Origin: Deltaproteobacteria bacterium
Lineage (GTDB): Bacteria > Myxococcota_A > Polyangia > HGW-17 > SLPX01
Length of the DNA: 38,903 nt
Assembly: GCA_021162935.1 (NCBI GenBank)
Contig: JAGGXR010000027.1
Location: 1 to 38,903, forward strand
Direction of reading: 5' to 3'
In this document: positions 1-9,929 of the stretch, piece by piece
Layout of the letters: every line of letters starts with the position of its first letter
Position numbering within the stretch: position 1 is the first letter of the stretch
Notes under the pieces: generated by a model
What the model saw: only the letters and a program-made list of their open reading frames with translations
The model's database searches: none
What the model was told of the DNA's origin: nothing
Program-made: the position numbers and the translations under genes

Positions 1-259
1 AGGGCAGGCTTCCTGGCGTCGAGCCGCTCTTGGTTCCGTCTTTGCCGGCAAGCAGATTTCGCGTTAGCCCCATGTTGATCACTTGGAAGAAGGGGAATTG
101 GCCTAACGTTTGGAAATTACAAAAGAAAATGATATTCTAAAAAATTTTTGTAGATACAGCCCTTGTCGGGCATCTTGACAACATCCACGGGCTATGGGAA
201 AAACCAAAGCATGTGATATCAACTAATTACAACCGATTGTATCTACACACCTCTGCTAA
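1..259. other. Non-coding left edge, AT-rich patch
   Basis: I see no credible gene here. The first 100 bases have the GC content of the rest of the window, but about 104-150 is clearly AT-rich, with runs of A and T. An in-frame stop (TAA, 257-259) closes the frame of the repeat-protein fragment that begins immediately to the right. No convincing promoter pair, tRNA or terminator was found. Confidence 0.5.
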
Positions 260-778
260 GTTCGCAACATCACACACGTTTATATATCAGGTGGTCAAGA
301 TGGGGTTGACCTCACAGACAACATCAACCCCGATGGCCAGCCTGCGAATGCGCCTCAGGTGGCCATGGATGACAACGGCAATGCCATCATCGTCTGGCAA
401 CAATCAGATGGAAGCAGTCTCCAGATTTTCAAGGCCGAGTACCGCAATGGCCAATGGACCATCCCGGCAGACCTCACAGACAACATCGGCCCCGATGGTC
501 AAGACGCAGTGGGTCCCGAGGTGGCCATGGATGACAACGGCAATGCCATCATCGTCTGGGAACAATCAGATGGAAGCAATATCCAGATCTTCAAGTCTGA
601 ATATCGAGGCGGCCAATGGACCCTCCCGGCTGACCTCACAGACAACATCAGTCCCGACGGCCAAGACGCAGTGGGTCCCGAGGTGGCCATGGATGACAAC
701 GGCAACGCCATCATTGTTTGGTTCCAACAACCGGACGGTGGGGGCAGCTATCAGGTGTTCAAATCGGAGTACCGGTGA
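260..778 (+). pseudogene. 5'-truncated fragment of a 54-residue repeat protein
   Basis: The frame is open from just after a stop at 257-259 to a TGA at 776-778, with no good start codon at its left end (the first GTG is at 359). It encodes a partial unit plus two and a half copies of a 54-residue repeat. Each copy contains VAMDDNGNAIIVW, then an SDGS turn, QIFKxEYR, and a GQWTxPADLTDN block. Such repeats resemble the beta-strand-rich repeats of secreted bacterial propeller-like proteins; that is inference. The left junction at about 285-300 replaces part of the repeat. The right end stops at the point in the unit where the next Gly-Gly-Gln-Trp block should begin. I read this as a remnant of a longer secreted repeat protein that lost both ends. 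Confidence 0.6.
359..778 (+). repeat. 162-bp in-frame tandem repeat (2.6 units)
   Basis: The phrase GTGGCCATGGATGACAACGG starts at 359, 521 and 683, giving an exact 162-bp (54-codon) period. Units are highly similar at DNA level, which argues for recent amplification. The third unit is cut by the stop at 776-778. A diverged partial unit lies to the left, at about 293-358. Confidence 0.8.
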
Positions 779-1133
779 TCCGGCGGGGGAACGCTGGTAT
801 GGCGTGGTCTATGAGCCGGGCGAACTGCCTTCTGCGCAGTCCGACGAGATGGACAACCAGGGTCGCCTCGTCATGAGCACCGAGCAACGGCATTTGCTCG
901 TGGATGGAACCACCGAGCCTTTGAGCTTCTATTCTTTCCATTGCCAGCACACGGCGCCGCCCATGGACGCTTTGTGTGAGCTGAGAAATGCGGTCCATGT
1001 CTCCATCTACGGGATGAAGTACGAGATTGGCTTTGTGTCCGAGGAGATGAACCGCTCTCGTGGAGAGCAACCCTCCGATGAGTCTGGGAATTCGCAGGTT
1101 AGAATCCCAGCGATCGGAAGAGACCTCCCCTGA
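779..1133 (+). pseudogene. Orphan open frame, possible 3' remnant of a gene
   Basis: After the repeat fragment ends, a different plus-strand frame continues open to a TGA at 1131-1133. Its translation (beginning GDPAGERWYGVVYEPGE) has a balanced protein-like composition, and its third codon positions are GC-rich like real genes nearby. There is no start codon with a ribosome site at its left end, and I recognise no family. Two explanations fit. It may be the displaced C-terminal part of a gene joined to the repeat fragment by deletion or frameshift. It may also be a chance open frame. Its last 35 bases overlap the 3' end of the convergent tamB. Confidence 0.3.
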
Positions 1134-4100
1134 ATCGGAGACGGTAGCGGAGCTGGATTCTGCCCTGCAGCGGGTCTTCTTCTTCGAACACGTCTTCACC
1201 GGTGATTTGGCGTTTTCCCTTCAGATCGATGTAGACGCTGTCCTGTAACTGTCCTTCGAGCGCCCCTTCTTGGCGCTGGCGTCCCATGAGCCCGAATTCG
1301 GTTTCTCCCTTGAGTTTGAAGTAGCGGCCCAGGCGTTTTTCCACCCTCAACTGGAAGGTTTCGGTGCCGAATTCCAGGCGGAAGAGGTCGAGCCTGGTGA
1401 TGTTCTTGATCGGCTTGGAGACGAGGTCCGAGAGAAAATCGCCGGACACCTGTTTGATCATCGGGTCATAGATATCGAGTGGGTTGGCGGAACCGCTGCC
1501 GGTCGAGGCCGATCCGGAGCCCTTTGAATGAAACTGTTGGCGCAGTGCGTCTGTGGTTTTGCCCAGGGCCAGGAGGATCAGGATTTGGCTCTTTGGCAGG
1601 TTGGTGTCGCTGGAGAAATCGATTCGAATCTTGGACAGGAAGCCCTCCAGGGTCAAGGTGATGAGGTGCTCGACGTCTGCCGAGTCCCGGACCGAGGTTT
1701 CCCCGACGAGGGTCAGGTAGGCCTCCGTGCCTCGCGTGAAGTCCACGTTGCCGTTTCGGACCTGGTAGGTTCCTCGCAGGAAGGGGATCCGGAACGTGCC
1801 TTCTTCGACCTGAATCTGTCCACCGAGTTCCGGGTGCGCGAGCCGACCTCCCACGTACACACTGCCATCCAATCGGAGGTCCGCGATGTTGTTCTGAATG
1901 TAGATGTTGCCCGCCGTGGTCACCGAGACATTCAGTTCCGTGTTGGCCAGCAGTGGATAGCGTTTCCATGGCGGCTCGGTGGTTTCCTCGACACGCTTTT
2001 TCAGGAATGCTTGGCGGACCACGTCGAAATGCTGGATGTAGCGGGCGTCGAGAATGTCCACCCGACCACTCAACGTGTTCCCTTCGGCATCTCCCACGAG
2101 GCGGAGATTGGCGCTGACCTCGATGTTGTAGACACGAGGTTTGGACAGGGGGATGTTCTGTGCCCCGAGCTTCAGATCCATTTCCTGGACACGATTGTTG
2201 CGATAGACGACGGTTCCCGATGCGGACAGTTCGCCGTCGTCCACTTCGGCAAGGAAGGACGCGATTTTGATTTTTGGACCGGAAAAACTGATACGTCCGG
2301 ACTTGACCGTGATCGCCTGCCTCAGACCTCGCAGGGATAGGTCCATACGTCCCATGTCCACCGAGCCCCATGTGTTGTAGTCATCCGTGGTTCCGGCAAG
2401 CCACAGGTTTGCTCGCATTTTCCCCGTGGCGGAAGAGACAGATTCGGGCGCTGCCACCATGAGCGCGCGTGCCGAGATGTCGCCGGCGAGGTGGAGCCTG
2501 AATTCCGGACTGCCTTGTTGTGGGAGGGTCACCCTGCCGTCTGCAATGGCCTTTTGCCCGCCGATGGCGAGAACGAGGCGATGGAGCTGGACGGCAAGGT
2601 CCTTTTGACCGCTCAGTCGGAGTTCGCCCGAAGGGATGTGCACCTCTTCTGTTCGTCCTGACAGGGCAACCGAGATGTTCTTGAGGCTGACGGTTCCGCT
2701 GATGGCAGGTTTGGCGATGGGCCCATGGACCCGCACTCGGGTCTGCATGGTTCCCGTGAGGTCGGCGATTTCATATGTGTCGGGCAAGAAGGGGGGCAGA
2801 ACGGCCAACCCGATCCGTCCGGTGACCTGGAGCCTGCTGTCCGAACCGGCCAGCCAGCCCGCCAATTTGAAATCGCCTCCTGCGCCAGCCAGACGAACGT
2901 TGTCGAGCAGCACCCTCTTTCCGTCGAAGGAAATGCGCATGGCCCCGTGGTTGGTCAATTCCACGATGCGAGGAGGTTCAGTGGGATCGAGGCTCGGCGA
3001 GGAGAAACGAACACGCAGGCTGGTCAGAGCGAGTTCGGCGCGTTGCAGCCCTCCTGCGCCGATCACGAGAACCGCCGTGCCGGTCATGCTGCCCGTTGCA
3101 TTGCCTGCCTTTCTGATTTCTGGAGCGAGCTGTTCGATGGGGAAGTTCGTGAAACGCATTTTGAGCGTCACGGCGGGCTGTGGCTTGAGCGTGATGCGTC
3201 CGCCCACGGTGAACCGGTTGAACAGGTTTCCGGTGATGGTGCTTCCATTGGCTCCCGGGGCGATTTGAACCTGGGCGTCGCCCATGAACACATGTCGGAT
3301 GGTGGTTCGTGCCATGGTCAAACTGCCGGCCACAATGGGCCAGGAGCGGCTGCCTGACAGGGAAAGGTTCCCGGACAGTCGTCCAGAAACGACGCGAGGA
3401 GCGACGCGACCAACTCCGGGCAAGGCGGACAGAGGCAGGTTTCGAACTTGGGTGGTGAGGTTCACATCGCCATTGCGCAGGTAGGAACCCCAGGCGCGCA
3501 ACCGACCGTTCTGCGGCGTCTCGATGCCCAGGTACTCCAACACGATGTCGCCTTTTTGCAGGGCGAGTTCCAGGTCTGCATGATGGTATGGCTTGTGGTC
3601 CACGAGGATCGAATCGGATCGCAGCCACAGGGCGCCGGTGGGACGCTTGAGGCTGCCCGAAACGCGAAGTCCGCCTCGGAGTCTTCCTGCGAAGCGTGGG
3701 CCGAGCATGCGGGAGAGGACAATGTCTTCCAGGGTCAGACCTGCCTTGATGCGTGGCGTGCGATACGGGCGATCCAGGCGGCCCCGGTATAGGAGGACTC
3801 GCGCATTCCCCTGGGCCCATCCGCCGTAGAGCCAGCCCTTGATCCGGCGAAGACTCATTCGCCCATCCGACAGACGCACCTGTGCCGTGATATGGCCTCG
3901 TCGCGGATGGCGGTGCCCCACGTGCACGACCCGGAGATCGCCGGAAAATGACGGGTTGAGAAAGTGGCCCCTCAGGTCGCCGACGATGGTTGCGGCCTTT
4001 GCGAGGGCGGGTGCATGGAACTTCGCGAGGAGTTTGTCCAACTTTGCCGCTGAAAGGCGCAGGGCCAGAGCGAGTGTTCTGTTTCGTGCCAGGACTCGTC

Positions 4101-5565
4101 CCTGGGCGGCCAGTTCCATGCCGCCACCCGAAACGTTGAGGCGATGGACCTCGACGGTGTTGCTTCCTTGGAGTCGGGCACGGCCCGTGACGGTCAACGT
4201 CCTGGTGACTCCGGCGAGGGGATGTCTGAGCCGATACACCAGGTCGATGGCATCAGCCGAGGTCACACGACGCTTCAGGTTCCCGCTTGCCCGCACCGTG
4301 CCGCTCAGACGACCGGACAGAGCGCGATTCTTTTTTTTCAGGAATTCCTTGGTGTCCAGGCCCATGGCGACGGCCTTGGCCTGCCAACGAGATGTGTCCA
4401 GAGCCAGGGCACCGGTTGCCGTGACGGTACCTCGGAGCAAGTGGGCCTTGAGAGACTGCAACGCCACCGTCTTGTCGGCCATGGCGACGTGAGCCTCCAC
4501 TTGAGTCGCCGTGGCGGGCCCTGCTGAGATGCGCAGCCCGAAGACACTCAGGTTGGCAGCAAGATTTTTCGTGGGGCCCATGGTCTGGGCGGAGATCTGG
4601 ACGTTTCGGCCGCCCAGGCGTCCTTTGGTCAGGGATGCCAGGAGGGCGCCTGCATTTTGGAGCTTGATGGTGCCGTTGACATACCTCGGGCCGAAGTACA
4701 GGCCGGGAAGGGTCGCCTGCCCCACTAAGAGTGTGTCGCCGATGTGCGCGGACAGAGCCGCGTCCAGTTCGCCGGGTCTCGATCTGAGGGTCTTTGCCTT
4801 GGTGACGTTGAGGTCCGAAAGCAGCACTGTTTTGCCGTATAGACCGAAGACGGTCTTTGGGCTGGTCAGCTTTGCGTCGTAGAAGATATCGGTGTGGATG
4901 GTCCTGGTTCCCGATCGGGCGTAGATGCTGCCTGCCAGCTTCGCGTCGCGGACAACCATGTTGACGCTTTTGATTCCGAGTTCGAAACGCAGCCGGTGGA
5001 CCTTGACGTGATTGACCGAGATCACGAATCGATGTTTGGGCTTTCGCTTTCGACGTTGGAGCCGACGGAGTTTTTCGAAGGCGCCCACCAGGCCGAGTTC
5101 GTACCTGTTGCCTTTGATGTCCGGTCCATCGGGACGCCGGTAGCGCATCAGGGTCAGCAACAGGTCGGGTACCTCCGCATCGTCGATGATGAAGTCTCCA
5201 TATCGAAGGATGGGCCAAACCTTGGCCCGTGCCGTGACTTTCGGCGCGAACACTACGAGTTGTCCACGCGAGTCGTAGATGGCGAAGTGCGTCACTGTGA
5301 CCCGGTGGTAGCGGCCGGTCGCCAAGTCCAGCACGGCGCTAGGCGTCCAATGGACACGTCCCAGCACGAGCCGCCCACGATGCTTCTTGTTGTAGTTGTC
5401 CGACAGGTAGCGAGCCAGGGCCTCGTCGTTGAATCGGTACCATGCCACGAGAAACGTGACCGATCCGAGCAGAATGGCCAGGAAACTGAGTACGAGCGTG
5501 CCCAACACAATGCGTTTGAGCCATGTCGGCTTTGGGTGCGTCTTGTGGGTCTTTGGTTCGTCCAT
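1099..5565 (-). CDS. tamB: TamB-family translocation/assembly module protein (DUF490)
   Basis: This very large protein (1488 residues) is anchored by one N-terminal membrane segment (about residues 19-42) and continues as a long AsmA/TamB-like beta-repeat region. It ends in a TamB (DUF490) C-terminal domain that includes the typical [10 protein letters not shown] and DFTRG-type strands. The last residue is Phe, as in many proteins that contact outer-membrane barrels. Family knowledge: TamB spans the periplasm as a hydrophobic groove, and acts with TamA in barrel assembly or in phospholipid transport to the outer membrane. The start is the ATG at 5563-5565, preceded by a GGAG-type site. No tamA lies next to it; glpK is divergent. 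At 1488 residues it is somewhat longer than the E. coli protein. Confidence 0.88.
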   Translation of the reverse strand: MDEPKTHKTHPKPTWLKRIVLGTLVLSFLAILLGSVTFLVAWYRFNDEALARYLSDNYNKKHRGRLVLGRVHWTPSAVLDLATGRYHRVTVTHFAIYDSRGQLVVFAPKVTARAKVWPILRYGDFIIDDAEVPDLLLTLMRYRRPDGPDIKGNRYELGLVGAFEKLRRLQRRKRKPKHRFVISVNHVKVHRLRFELGIKSVNMVVRDAKLAGSIYARSGTRTIHTDIFYDAKLTSPKTVFGLYGKTVLLSDLNVTKAKTLRSRPGELDAALSAHIGDTLLVGQATLPGLYFGPRYVNGTIKLQNAGALLASLTKGRLGGRNVQISAQTMGPTKNLAANLSVFGLRISAGPATATQVEAHVAMADKTVALQSLKAHLLRGTVTATGALALDTSRWQAKAVAMGLDTKEFLKKKNRALSGRLSGTVRASGNLKRRVTSADAIDLVYRLRHPLAGVTRTLTVTGRARLQGSNTVEVHRLNVSGGGMELAAQGRVLARNRTLALALRLSAAKLDKLLAKFHAPALAKAATIVGDLRGHFLNPSFSGDLRVVHVGHRHPRRGHITAQVRLSDGRMSLRRIKGWLYGGWAQGNARVLLYRGRLDRPYRTPRIKAGLTLEDIVLSRMLGPRFAGRLRGGLRVSGSLKRPTGALWLRSDSILVDHKPYHHADLELALQKGDIVLEYLGIETPQNGRLRAWGSYLRNGDVNLTTQVRNLPLSALPGVGRVAPRVVSGRLSGNLSLSGSRSWPIVAGSLTMARTTIRHVFMGDAQVQIAPGANGSTITGNLFNRFTVGGRITLKPQPAVTLKMRFTNFPIEQLAPEIRKAGNATGSMTGTAVLVIGAGGLQRAELALTSLRVRFSSPSLDPTEPPRIVELTNHGAMRISFDGKRVLLDNVRLAGAGGDFKLAGWLAGSDSRLQVTGRIGLAVLPPFLPDTYEIADLTGTMQTRVRVHGPIAKPAISGTVSLKNISVALSGRTEEVHIPSGELRLSGQKDLAVQLHRLVLAIGGQKAIADGRVTLPQQGSPEFRLHLAGDISARALMVAAPESVSSATGKMRANLWLAGTTDDYNTWGSVDMGRMDLSLRGLRQAITVKSGRISFSGPKIKIASFLAEVDDGELSASGTVVYRNNRVQEMDLKLGAQNIPLSKPRVYNIEVSANLRLVGDAEGNTLSGRVDILDARYIQHFDVVRQAFLKKRVEETTEPPWKRYPLLANTELNVSVTTAGNIYIQNNIADLRLDGSVYVGGRLAHPELGGQIQVEEGTFRIPFLRGTYQVRNGNVDFTRGTEAYLTLVGETSVRDSADVEHLITLTLEGFLSKIRIDFSSDTNLPKSQILILLALGKTTDALRQQFHSKGSGSASTGSGSANPLDIYDPMIKQVSGDFLSDLVSKPIKNITRLDLFRLEFGTETFQLRVEKRLGRYFKLKGETEFGLMGRQRQEGALEGQLQDSVYIDLKGKRQITGEDVFEEEDPLQGRIQLRYRLRFRGGLFRSLGF

Positions 5566-5770
5566 CGAGTGCTCGTCGGGCTCCGTTCTGTTCTCTTTAC
5601 CAGGTTATGGGCAACATCCACAATGTATCATACGTTCTTTATTGCACCAGTATCCGGAATTCGTTATCAAAATTGCGGATGAAGGGGCTGATGGACGTGG
5701 ATGTGTCGATGTGCGAAGGGATGTAGGTGCTGGTCGGACAATGAGCCCGAGGATGCAAGAGGAGGCCGCA
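5566..5770. promoter_or_regulatory. Divergent intergenic region between tamB and glpK
   Basis: This 205-base stretch separates two divergent genes and must hold promoters for both. Its left half is AT-richer than the coding flanks. I see only weak matches to sigma-70 elements, for example TTTACC followed 17 nt later by CACAAT. No operator-like palindrome stands out. Confidence 0.3.
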
Positions 5771-7249
5771 ATGTCGAAGTACGTGATGGCGATTGACCAA
5801 GGGACCACGGGAAGCACTGTGGTCATCGTGGACGAGGAACTGGGGGTGCGTTCCAAGGTGAACCAAGAGTTCGCCCAGATCTATCCGCAGCCGGGTTGGG
5901 TCGAGCACGACCCAGAGGCGATTTGGTCCTCGGTGGGCCAGGCGGTGAAGCAGGCGCTCGACAAGGCTGGCATCGACGGGAGGGACGTGGCCGCCATCGG
6001 CATTACGAACCAACGGGAAACCACGGTCCTGTGGGATCGTGAATCAGGTCGGCCCATCCATAATGCCATTGTGTGGCAATGCCGACGTACCGCGGATATC
6101 TGTCGGGTCCTCAAGGAGAAGGGCGTCGAAGATGATGTGCAACGCCGCACCGGTCTGGTACTGGACCCGTATTTTTCTGGGACCAAGCTCAAGTGGATCC
6201 TCGACGAGGTTCCAGAGGCGCGCAAACGGGCCGAGGCTGGCAGATTGCTGTTCGGCACCATCGATACGTTTCTGGTTTGGCGTCTGACTGGCGGGGCAGC
6301 GCACGTCACGGACGTGTCGAACGCGTCCAGGACCCTGCTTTTCAACATCGAAGACCTTGCCTGGGACCCATGGTTGCTGGAGTTGTTGGACATTCCAAGC
6401 AAGGTGCTTCCCGAGGTCCGTTCCAACAGTGAGGTTTACGGATGCACCAAAGGGCTCGGTTTTTTGCCCGACGGCATCCCGATTGCCGGCATGGCGGGCG
6501 ACCAGCAGGCCGCTTTGTTCGGTCAGGCCTGTTTCGGCAAGGGGCAGGCCAAGTGCACCTACGGCACGGGCGCTTTTTTGATGCTGAACGTGGGGTCGAG
6601 TCCGGTCCATTCGTCGGGCGGCCTCCTCGCCACAGTGGGATGGAAGTTGGGCAACCAGGTGACCTACGCACTCGAAGGGAGCGTGTTCATCGCAGGCGCT
6701 GCCGTTCAGTGGTTGCGAGACGGGCTCAAGATCATCGAATCGGCGCCCGAGATCGAAGCGCTGGCACGATCCGTGCCCGACTCGGGCGGCGTGGTGTTCG
6801 TGCCGGCCCTGGCCGGGCTTGGCGCTCCCCATTGGAAGGCTGATGCCCGCGGAGCCATCACGGGATTGACTCGGGGCACCCAGCGGGCCCATTTGGCCCG
6901 TGCCACCCTCGAAGGCATCGCCCTGTCGGTTCACGACGTTTTGTCCCTCATGGAACGGGAGGCGAAGACGAAGCTATCGGGTCTGCGCGTGGACGGTGGG
7001 GCTGCTGCCAACAACTTTTTGGTGCAGCTCCAGGCCGATCTGCTCGGTTCGACCATCGTGCGCCCCACGGTTTTGGAGACCACAGCCTTGGGCGCCGCCA
7101 TGTTGGCAGGTTTGGCCGTGGGCGTCTGGTCGGGCCTCGAGGATGTCCAGCAACGATGGCGTGAGGAGCGATCCTTCGAGCCCGACCTGCCCGCCGACCA
7201 GGTCCAGTCTCTGTTGGACCGCTGGAGCGCCGCGATCGAACGTCTGTAG
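5771..7249 (+). CDS. glpK: Glycerol kinase
   Basis: This is a cytoplasmic FGGY-family kinase (492 residues) that phosphorylates glycerol to sn-glycerol-3-phosphate with ATP. Visible motifs are the N-terminal phosphate loop DQGTTGST (9-16), NQRE (80-83), the second FGGY region around [10 protein letters not shown], the catalytic-base segment [11 protein letters not shown] (Asp244, matching Asp245 of E. coli), and the C-terminal DGGAAANN adenosine motif. Length fits the family. The ATG at 5771 was chosen because it follows GAGGAGG and begins exactly where glycerol kinases begin, although the frame is open further upstream. No glpF or glpD lies next to it. The FAD dehydrogenase at 34-35 kb is a different subfamily and not an obvious partner. 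Confidence 0.95.
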   Translation: MSKYVMAIDQGTTGSTVVIVDEELGVRSKVNQEFAQIYPQPGWVEHDPEAIWSSVGQAVKQALDKAGIDGRDVAAIGITNQRETTVLWDRESGRPIHNAIVWQCRRTADICRVLKEKGVEDDVQRRTGLVLDPYFSGTKLKWILDEVPEARKRAEAGRLLFGTIDTFLVWRLTGGAAHVTDVSNASRTLLFNIEDLAWDPWLLELLDIPSKVLPEVRSNSEVYGCTKGLGFLPDGIPIAGMAGDQQAALFGQACFGKGQAKCTYGTGAFLMLNVGSSPVHSSGGLLATVGWKLGNQVTYALEGSVFIAGAAVQWLRDGLKIIESAPEIEALARSVPDSGGVVFVPALAGLGAPHWKADARGAITGLTRGTQRAHLARATLEGIALSVHDVLSLMEREAKTKLSGLRVDGGAAANNFLVQLQADLLGSTIVRPTVLETTALGAAMLAGLAVGVWSGLEDVQQRWREERSFEPDLPADQVQSLLDRWSAAIERL

Positions 7250-7273
7250 TTTCATTTGCCGTGCCTGTTGCCC

Positions 7274-7283
7274 GGGGGGGGGG
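7274..7283 (+). repeat. Homopolymeric G10 tract
   Basis: Three C are followed by ten G in the 198-base gap after glpK. Such a tract is prone to slippage in replication and in sequencing. It lies outside any gene I can support, so phase variation of a protein is not implied. Confidence 0.7.
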
Positions 7284-7426
7284 ACGACCAGCGAAGGTCC
7301 AGGGACAGCCCTGTCTGTGGGCCGACGGCGCCTCAGGAGGCAGGTCAGAATAGATCTGCCGTTGTATCTGTTCCGATCGCAGGATGGTGGGTTTCGGAAC
7401 GAACTCGGCGATTGAAACAATGATAT

Positions 7427-7489
7427 AGATGACAGAATTATTGATCGGTGGCATCAAATAGAGATGACAGAATTATTGAGCGGTGGCAT
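7427..7489 (+). repeat. 28-bp direct repeat upstream of Cys-rich lipoprotein gene
   Basis: Two copies of a 28-base element (7427-7454 and 7462-7489, 35-bp period) differ at one position. The core reads ATGACAGAATTATTGA followed by CGGTGGCAT. The copies are AT-rich against a GC-rich background. They sit before, or at the annotated start of, the next gene. This would suit paired binding sites for a regulator or a recent duplication. The period is not a multiple of three, so the repeat was not built as protein. Confidence 0.75.
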
Positions 7490-9928
7490 AATGACCTCGT
7501 ATTGAGTGGAGTGACCACAGGGTTCGTCCCAGCAAAGAAAGGTGCATTTGTTTTGAGAGCAACAGAGCGATTTGGACACAACGCGTGGAGGCGTTTGCTG
7601 CGAGATTTGGGGTTTTTGTCATGGTTTGGCTTCATAGCACTGGCGTTTTGGGGAGGCTGTACCAAGAATGCGCCGGGCGGCGGTACGCTGCCCGACGGCG
7701 GTTTGGATGCCCAAGCGAAAGATGCGGGAGACGCAGGGGATACTCTGTGTGGCAATGGCATGGTCGATGAAGGAGAGACCTGCGATATCGGCATTGTTGC
7801 CGGCGACCCAGGGGCCTGTCCGACCACCTGCGATACGACAGAACCCTGTGAGACGGTGTTTTTGTCGGGCAGGGACTGTCAGGCCCATTGCGTGGTCGGT
7901 CATATCACGAACAACATCGATCACGATGGCTGCTGTCCTCCCGGCAGCGATCGGACCTTGGATTCGGATTGTGCCATTCAATGTGGAAATGGCGCCGTCG
8001 AGCCGGGCGAGACGTGTGACCCTCCGTCGAGTTGTCCCACGAGTTGCGATGACGACGATGCCTGTACCATCGATATGATGACGGGCAGCGCAGAGACCTG
8101 TGACGCGACCTGCACGCATGAACCGATAACGTCCTGCACGAATGGGGACGGCTGTTGTCCCGTCCGGTGCGACGCCGTGTCCGATTCGGACTGTTCAGCA
8201 GTGTGTCCCAATGGCGTGGTGGAGCAGGGAGAGACCTGTGACCCGCCATCGAGTTGCCCGACGAGCTGCGACGACGGAGACGTCTGCACCATGGATCGAA
8301 TGGCGGGCAGTGCCGAGACGTGCAGCGCCACCTGCATCAACCAGCCGATCACGACCTGCACGGATGGGGACGGCTGCTGTCCGAGCACGTGCAATTCGCT
8401 CAATGACGACGATTGTACCGCCGAATGCAGCAACGGCGTGGTCGAGCAGGGAGAGACGTGCGATCCGCCTTCGAGCTGTCCGACGGACTGCGACGACGGA
8501 GATGTGTGCACCGCAGACACGATGACCGGGAGTTCGCAGAACTGCAACGTGGCCTGCCAGCACCAGACGATCGCGACCTGTACCAATGGAGATGGCTGCT
8601 GTCCGAGCACGTGCAATTCGCTCAATGACACCGATTGTTCGCCTGATTGTGGAAACGGAGTCGTCGAGCAGGGAGAGACGTGCGATCCGCCTTCGAGCTG
8701 TCCGACGGACTGCGACGACGGAGATGTGTGTACCGCAGACACGATGACCGGGAGCTCGCAGAACTGCAACGTGGCCTGCCAGCACCAGCCGATCGCGACC
8801 TGTACCAATGGAGATGGCTGCTGTCCGAGCACGTGCAATTCGCTCAATGACGACGACTGCTCGCCTCATTGTGAAAACGGAGTCGTCGAGCAGGGAGAGA
8901 CGTGCGATCCGCCTTCGAGCTGTCCGACGGACTGCGACGACGGAGATGTGTGCACCACAGACACGATGACCGGGAGTGCGCAGAATTGTGACGTGGCCTG
9001 CCAGAACCAGGCGATCACGACCTGCACGAATGGGGACGGCTGTTGCCCGTCCGGATGCGATGCGGTTACGGATACCGACTGTTCATCTGTGTGCGGCAAT
9101 AACGTGGTCGAACCGGGCGAGCAGTGCGACGACGGAAACGTGACGCCCGGTGATGGGTGTGATGGGAATTGTCAGAACGAAGGGCCGGTGGTCACGGCGT
9201 TTCGGATCGACTGGATGGAGTTGCGTGATCCGCACATTTTTCTCCGCATTTTATTTAGCTGCTACGATGTGACGGATTCCGCTCCCTTCGGCCAGCAATC
9301 GGTCAATGAACAGCTCAACGACGACATACAAAACGACGTGGATGGCGACGGCTACCTGGAACTGAGCCTGCTGTTTCTCATCCGCCCGCTGGATCAGTCG
9401 TCCTCCTATTCGGGGCCGGTGGATATCGGCAACGCGTTGTGCACCTCGCCCATGTCCACGACGACTTGTGACGTGGACCCGACCGCCCCGATGGAGTCGA
9501 CGACCTATGCGAACCAGGGTTCTGGGACCTGCCTATCGCCGTATGCCGGGACCACGTCTGGGTATTCTCCTGGCATCACGGAGCCGACGGCACCTCCGGT
9601 CTGCTACATCACGGGAGGGACGACGATTACGTTGATGCTGGGTGGAACTCCGGTGACGTTTCACGATGCGAGACTTGCGGCGGTCTATTCGGGGGATCCT
9701 GCGACCTCGATGATCGATGGTGTCATAGCCGAATTCATCACGGAGACCGATGCACAGAATACGATGCTCGACCTCGGCGCACTCGGTACGAAGTCGCTGT
9801 CGGACCTGCTACAGCCTGATGCCTGTGGTGCCGGAGACGACATGGACGTCGGGTTGGATGGGTCGACTCCTGGTTGGTGGTTCTATTTGAACTTTACTGC
9901 TGTGCCAGTCACATGGGTGGGACAATAA
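7448..9928 (+). CDS. Cys-rich repeat lipoprotein with unknown C-terminal domain
   Basis: This is a predicted surface lipoprotein. A hydrophobic segment ends in FWGGC, a weak lipobox, followed by a Gly/Asp/Ala linker. Seven Cys-rich units follow, from about residue 100. Most begin like CSNGVVEQGETCDPPSSC and end in NGDGCCPS; the last is a classic Myxococcus-type repeat (CGNNVVEPGEQCDDGN). The last ~245 residues form a separate domain I do not recognise. The start is uncertain. The longest frame begins at GTG 7448 inside the 28-bp repeat, which would put ~50 residues before the signal segment. A TTG at about 7553 or a nearby codon is likelier to be used. The gene is probably cotranscribed with the hydrolase gene 1 nt downstream. 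Cys pairs probably form disulfides outside the cell. Confidence 0.8.
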   Translation: MASNRDDRIIERWHNDLVLSGVTTGFVPAKKGAFVLRATERFGHNAWRRLLRDLGFLSWFGFIALAFWGGCTKNAPGGGTLPDGGLDAQAKDAGDAGDTLCGNGMVDEGETCDIGIVAGDPGACPTTCDTTEPCETVFLSGRDCQAHCVVGHITNNIDHDGCCPPGSDRTLDSDCAIQCGNGAVEPGETCDPPSSCPTSCDDDDACTIDMMTGSAETCDATCTHEPITSCTNGDGCCPVRCDAVSDSDCSAVCPNGVVEQGETCDPPSSCPTSCDDGDVCTMDRMAGSAETCSATCINQPITTCTDGDGCCPSTCNSLNDDDCTAECSNGVVEQGETCDPPSSCPTDCDDGDVCTADTMTGSSQNCNVACQHQTIATCTNGDGCCPSTCNSLNDTDCSPDCGNGVVEQGETCDPPSSCPTDCDDGDVCTADTMTGSSQNCNVACQHQPIATCTNGDGCCPSTCNSLNDDDCSPHCENGVVEQGETCDPPSSCPTDCDDGDVCTTDTMTGSAQNCDVACQNQAITTCTNGDGCCPSGCDAVTDTDCSSVCGNNVVEPGEQCDDGNVTPGDGCDGNCQNEGPVVTAFRIDWMELRDPHIFLRILFSCYDVTDSAPFGQQSVNEQLNDDIQNDVDGDGYLELSLLFLIRPLDQSSSYSGPVDIGNALCTSPMSTTTCDVDPTAPMESTTYANQGSGTCLSPYAGTTSGYSPGITEPTAPPVCYITGGTTITLMLGGTPVTFHDARLAAVYSGDPATSMIDGVIAEFITETDAQNTMLDLGALGTKSLSDLLQPDACGAGDDMDVGLDGSTPGWWFYLNFTAVPVTWVGQ
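7982..9091 (+). repeat. 222-bp tandem repeats, five units, in coding sequence
   Basis: The first cysteine codon of each unit falls at 7982, 8204, 8426, 8648, 8870 and 9092, an exact 222-bp (74-codon) period for five full units. Units 3 to 5 are nearly identical at DNA level, including synonymous positions, which points to recent duplication or gene conversion. Copy number is likely to vary between strains. Confidence 0.9.
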
Positions 9929-9929
9929 T

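Noticed and set aside
3839-4492. Long plus-strand open frames opposite tamB
   Set aside because: They are Arg/Pro/Ser-rich shadows in a GC-rich gene, with no family motif and no ribosome site; the minus-strand TamB frame explains the region.
7274-7283. Phase-variable G10 tract
   Set aside because: It is in a gap with no supported gene on either strand, so switching of a protein cannot be argued.
7427-7489. CRISPR-like array
   Set aside because: Only two copies separated by a 7-bp spacer and no cas genes; it is a simple direct repeat.
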